Of a stretch of DNA of 62,538 nucleotides, positions 60,886 to 62,538 are shown piece by piece. Source of the stretch: an uncultured Muribaculaceae bacterium. GTDB taxonomy: Bacteria; Bacteroidota; Bacteroidia; Bacteroidales; Muribaculaceae. The DNA lies in the NCBI GenBank assembly GCA_910589425.1, contig CAJUSZ010000012.1:1-62538 (forward strand), in the 5' to 3' direction. The notes under the pieces were generated by a model. The model did no database searches. It saw nothing but the letters and a program-made list of their open reading frames with translations, and had not been told where the DNA came from. The first letter of the stretch is position 1; each line of letters begins with the position of its first letter. The translations under genes and the position numbers were made by a program.

Positions 60886-62466
60886 TCAGGAGCGCCCGAT
60901 GGCCGCCACATCCGCATCAAACGTATCGCGGCTTATGGCTTTGTTGCGCATCTTGTTGCGATAGGCATAGATCGTACTCACCGAATAATGCAGGATCTGG
61001 GCTATCCTGGTGCTTTCCTCCACACCGAGCTTGACGAAGGCGTAAATGCGCAGTTCGGGCGACAGCCCTTCCCCCTTGCGCATGAATATCTGCTCCTCCT
61101 CACGCAGGAGCGCGTTCACCTTCATCACAAAATCGGGATAAAGATCAAGGAAAGCCTCGTCAAACCTGCGGTAGAAATCCTCATCCTTACCCTCGCCGAA
61201 TTTGCCCGACTTCACAAGCTTCAGAAGCTCTTCGGTCTGACCGGCCGATATTTTCACTGCCACAAGCTTGCTTAGCGAGTCAAGGCGGTCGGCGTATGAA
61301 GAACACAGGCTGACGAAACTGCCGATATAGCTTTCCTGCACTTTCGAGACCGACTCGAGTTTCTTCTGGTCAGCACGGCTGCGCCGGATCCGGCGGGCGA
61401 GATAGAAGAGTAGCACCGCGGTCATGATCAGCAGGAATGTGGCCAGGAAAGACCACATCTTGAGCAGATCGCGCGAGTCGTTGATCTGCTTGCGGTAAGC
61501 CTGGTCGATTATCGGCACCAGCGCCGCGATCTCCACGGCGCGCATCCGGGCGTTGCCGCTGTTGGCATGTTCGAGTGCGAAATTTACATAATCGAATGCC
61601 TCGTCGAGCATCCCCTGCCTGTAGAGCCAGTCGGCAAGCGCCGGAAGCGCCATCCCTTCTGTTACGGCCGACTCGATGTCGCTCACCGCAGCCTTGGCCA
61701 GGAACGAGGCATAGAGCGTCTCGTCGCCCTGGTTGCGGTAGACCTCGGCCATCTGGAATGCAGCCATGCCGTAGAGATTCGACGAGGGCGGGAGTCCGTC
61801 GAGCAGATTGGCGAGCATCATCTTGGCCTCCTTGTATTTACCGTCGCTTACCATGCGTTCGCAGCGCAGGAAATGGTAGAAACTGTCGGTCCGGGGCAAG
61901 GAATTGAGCAGACTGTCGTCGGCCGCCATGTATCGGGCCAGATATTGCGGATAGACCGGACTCTTCGCAGAGACGTAGCACATCATGTAGGAATAAAGCC
62001 TTCGCGACGATTTCCACATCTCCACCTTCATCTCCCTGTCGAGGGGCGTTTTCTCCACGGAATCAAGCGTGCTGACAGCGCTGACAAAAAGCCCTGACAT
62101 TCCGAGTGCGTCGACAAGCGCGAGCCGCGAACGCACGCCGCGCTCCGGATCGGCGCCGGCGTATGTCTCCGAACGCCTGGCGTAAAGAAGTGCGCTGTCG
62201 GCGTTGGTCGATCTGTAGGCGTTCGAGACGAGGAGCGTCGCATGCCAAAGCGAGTCGATGGCTGTCGGCGGAAGCGAATAAAGCCTCCTCTTCAGCGAGT
62301 CTATGCGCGCCTGCTTGAGGGCATCGAAGCGCGGCGCCCGGCTGATGGCCTTGTCGAGCGCCCTCAGCTCTTCCACCGGAATGGCGGGCTTCCCCTCCGG
62401 ACTTGCCGACATTGATCCCGGCAAGAGAATGAGAAGGGCTAAGACACAAACTGTCAGGTATCTCAT
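60886..62466 (-). CDS. DUF6377-type TPR membrane regulator
   Basis: A 526-residue protein from the ATG at 62466, which begins a proper signal peptide (MRYLTVCVLALLILLPGSMSA); the frame is open to 62511. A periplasmic helical TPR-like region (YAGADPERGVRSRLALVDALGMSGL, GKYKEAKMMLANLLDGLP) is followed by one membrane helix (MWSFLATFLLIMTAVLLFYLA), a coiled coil, and a C-terminal HTH-like part (LSPELRIYAFVKLGVEESTRIAQILHYSVSTIYAYRNKMRNKAI). This matches DUF6377 regulators of Bacteroidetes. Target genes are unknown. It is convergent with gyrB and the ncRNA region. Its upstream region runs to the window edge. Confidence 0.85.
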   Translation of the reverse strand: MRYLTVCVLALLILLPGSMSASPEGKPAIPVEELRALDKAISRAPRFDALKQARIDSLKRRLYSLPPTAIDSLWHATLLVSNAYRSTNADSALLYARRSETYAGADPERGVRSRLALVDALGMSGLFVSAVSTLDSVEKTPLDREMKVEMWKSSRRLYSYMMCYVSAKSPVYPQYLARYMAADDSLLNSLPRTDSFYHFLRCERMVSDGKYKEAKMMLANLLDGLPPSSNLYGMAAFQMAEVYRNQGDETLYASFLAKAAVSDIESAVTEGMALPALADWLYRQGMLDEAFDYVNFALEHANSGNARMRAVEIAALVPIIDQAYRKQINDSRDLLKMWSFLATFLLIMTAVLLFYLARRIRRSRADQKKLESVSKVQESYIGSFVSLCSSYADRLDSLSKLVAVKISAGQTEELLKLVKSGKFGEGKDEDFYRRFDEAFLDLYPDFVMKVNALLREEEQIFMRKGEGLSPELRIYAFVKLGVEESTRIAQILHYSVSTIYAYRNKMRNKAISRDTFDADVAAIGRS

Positions 62467-62538
62467 ATAAATCTTGATAACTCTTAGAAACTGTTTAAAT
62501 TTGATGTTCAAAAAATGTTATAGGGCATAACAAACCCT

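Overview
The window looks like a chromosomal segment of a gut Bacteroidales bacterium, most likely Muribaculaceae-like. This is inferred from the GC-rich coding style, promoters of the Bacteroidetes type (-33 TTTG/TTG, about 19-20 bp, -7 TAnnTTTG), secreted proteins with C-terminal sorting-like tails, Omp28-type thiol proteins, a GH97 glycosidase and a DUF6377 regulator. No rRNA, tRNA or CRISPR array was found.

Layout. 0-6.4 kb: rnhB, a small retropepsin-like protease, and a four-gene export operon on the minus strand (TolC, membrane fusion protein, two ABC-2 permeases) with no ATPase gene. 6.8-9.4 kb: a TIM-barrel protein, a membrane Ser/Thr kinase and a putative regulator. 9.4-14.6 kb: secreted proteins and lipoproteins in three minus-strand transcription units, each headed by the same ~95-bp promoter block. 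14.8-25.3 kb: an accessory, visibly AT-richer region. It holds (i) a ParB-HTH-AAA ATPase plus TOPRIM-like gene pair, bounded with a secreted protein and yaaA by two MITE-like repeats; (ii) a pRiA4b ORF-3-like gene and a fic remnant carrying a regular array of six hairpins; (iii) a ~4-kb module bounded by 96-bp direct repeats that copy the 3' end and terminator of a small host gene, holding an RloA-like ATPase, a candidate antisense sRNA, a DUF4417 protein and two small ORFs. 25.2-41.7 kb: cobalamin adenosyltransferase, polysaccharide genes (FlaA1/CapD-like dehydratase, Wzc, Wza), thyA, an NapH-like ferredoxin with a UbiA-like protein, YeiH, a secreted protein, GH97 and a Wzx-like flippase. 41.7-43.4 kb: a repeat island with an AbiD/AbiF-family HEPN-like gene. 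43.5-55.6 kb: two Omp28 paralogues around a TPR/LuxR regulator, then two large secreted proteins. 55.8-62.5 kb: a TonB receptor with a Cys-rich HMA protein, gyrB, a candidate ~200-nt ncRNA and a DUF6377 regulator.

How they work together. The conserved genes are a mix of housekeeping and surface-polysaccharide functions. The two accessory blocks look like small defence cassettes held between repeats. The best candidates for an under-described system are the ParB-HTH-AAA + TOPRIM pair and the module integrated at a gene 3' end. The AbiF-like gene, with its structured leader and nearby palindromes, is a third candidate. All functional claims rest on motif recognition by eye; no database search was possible.
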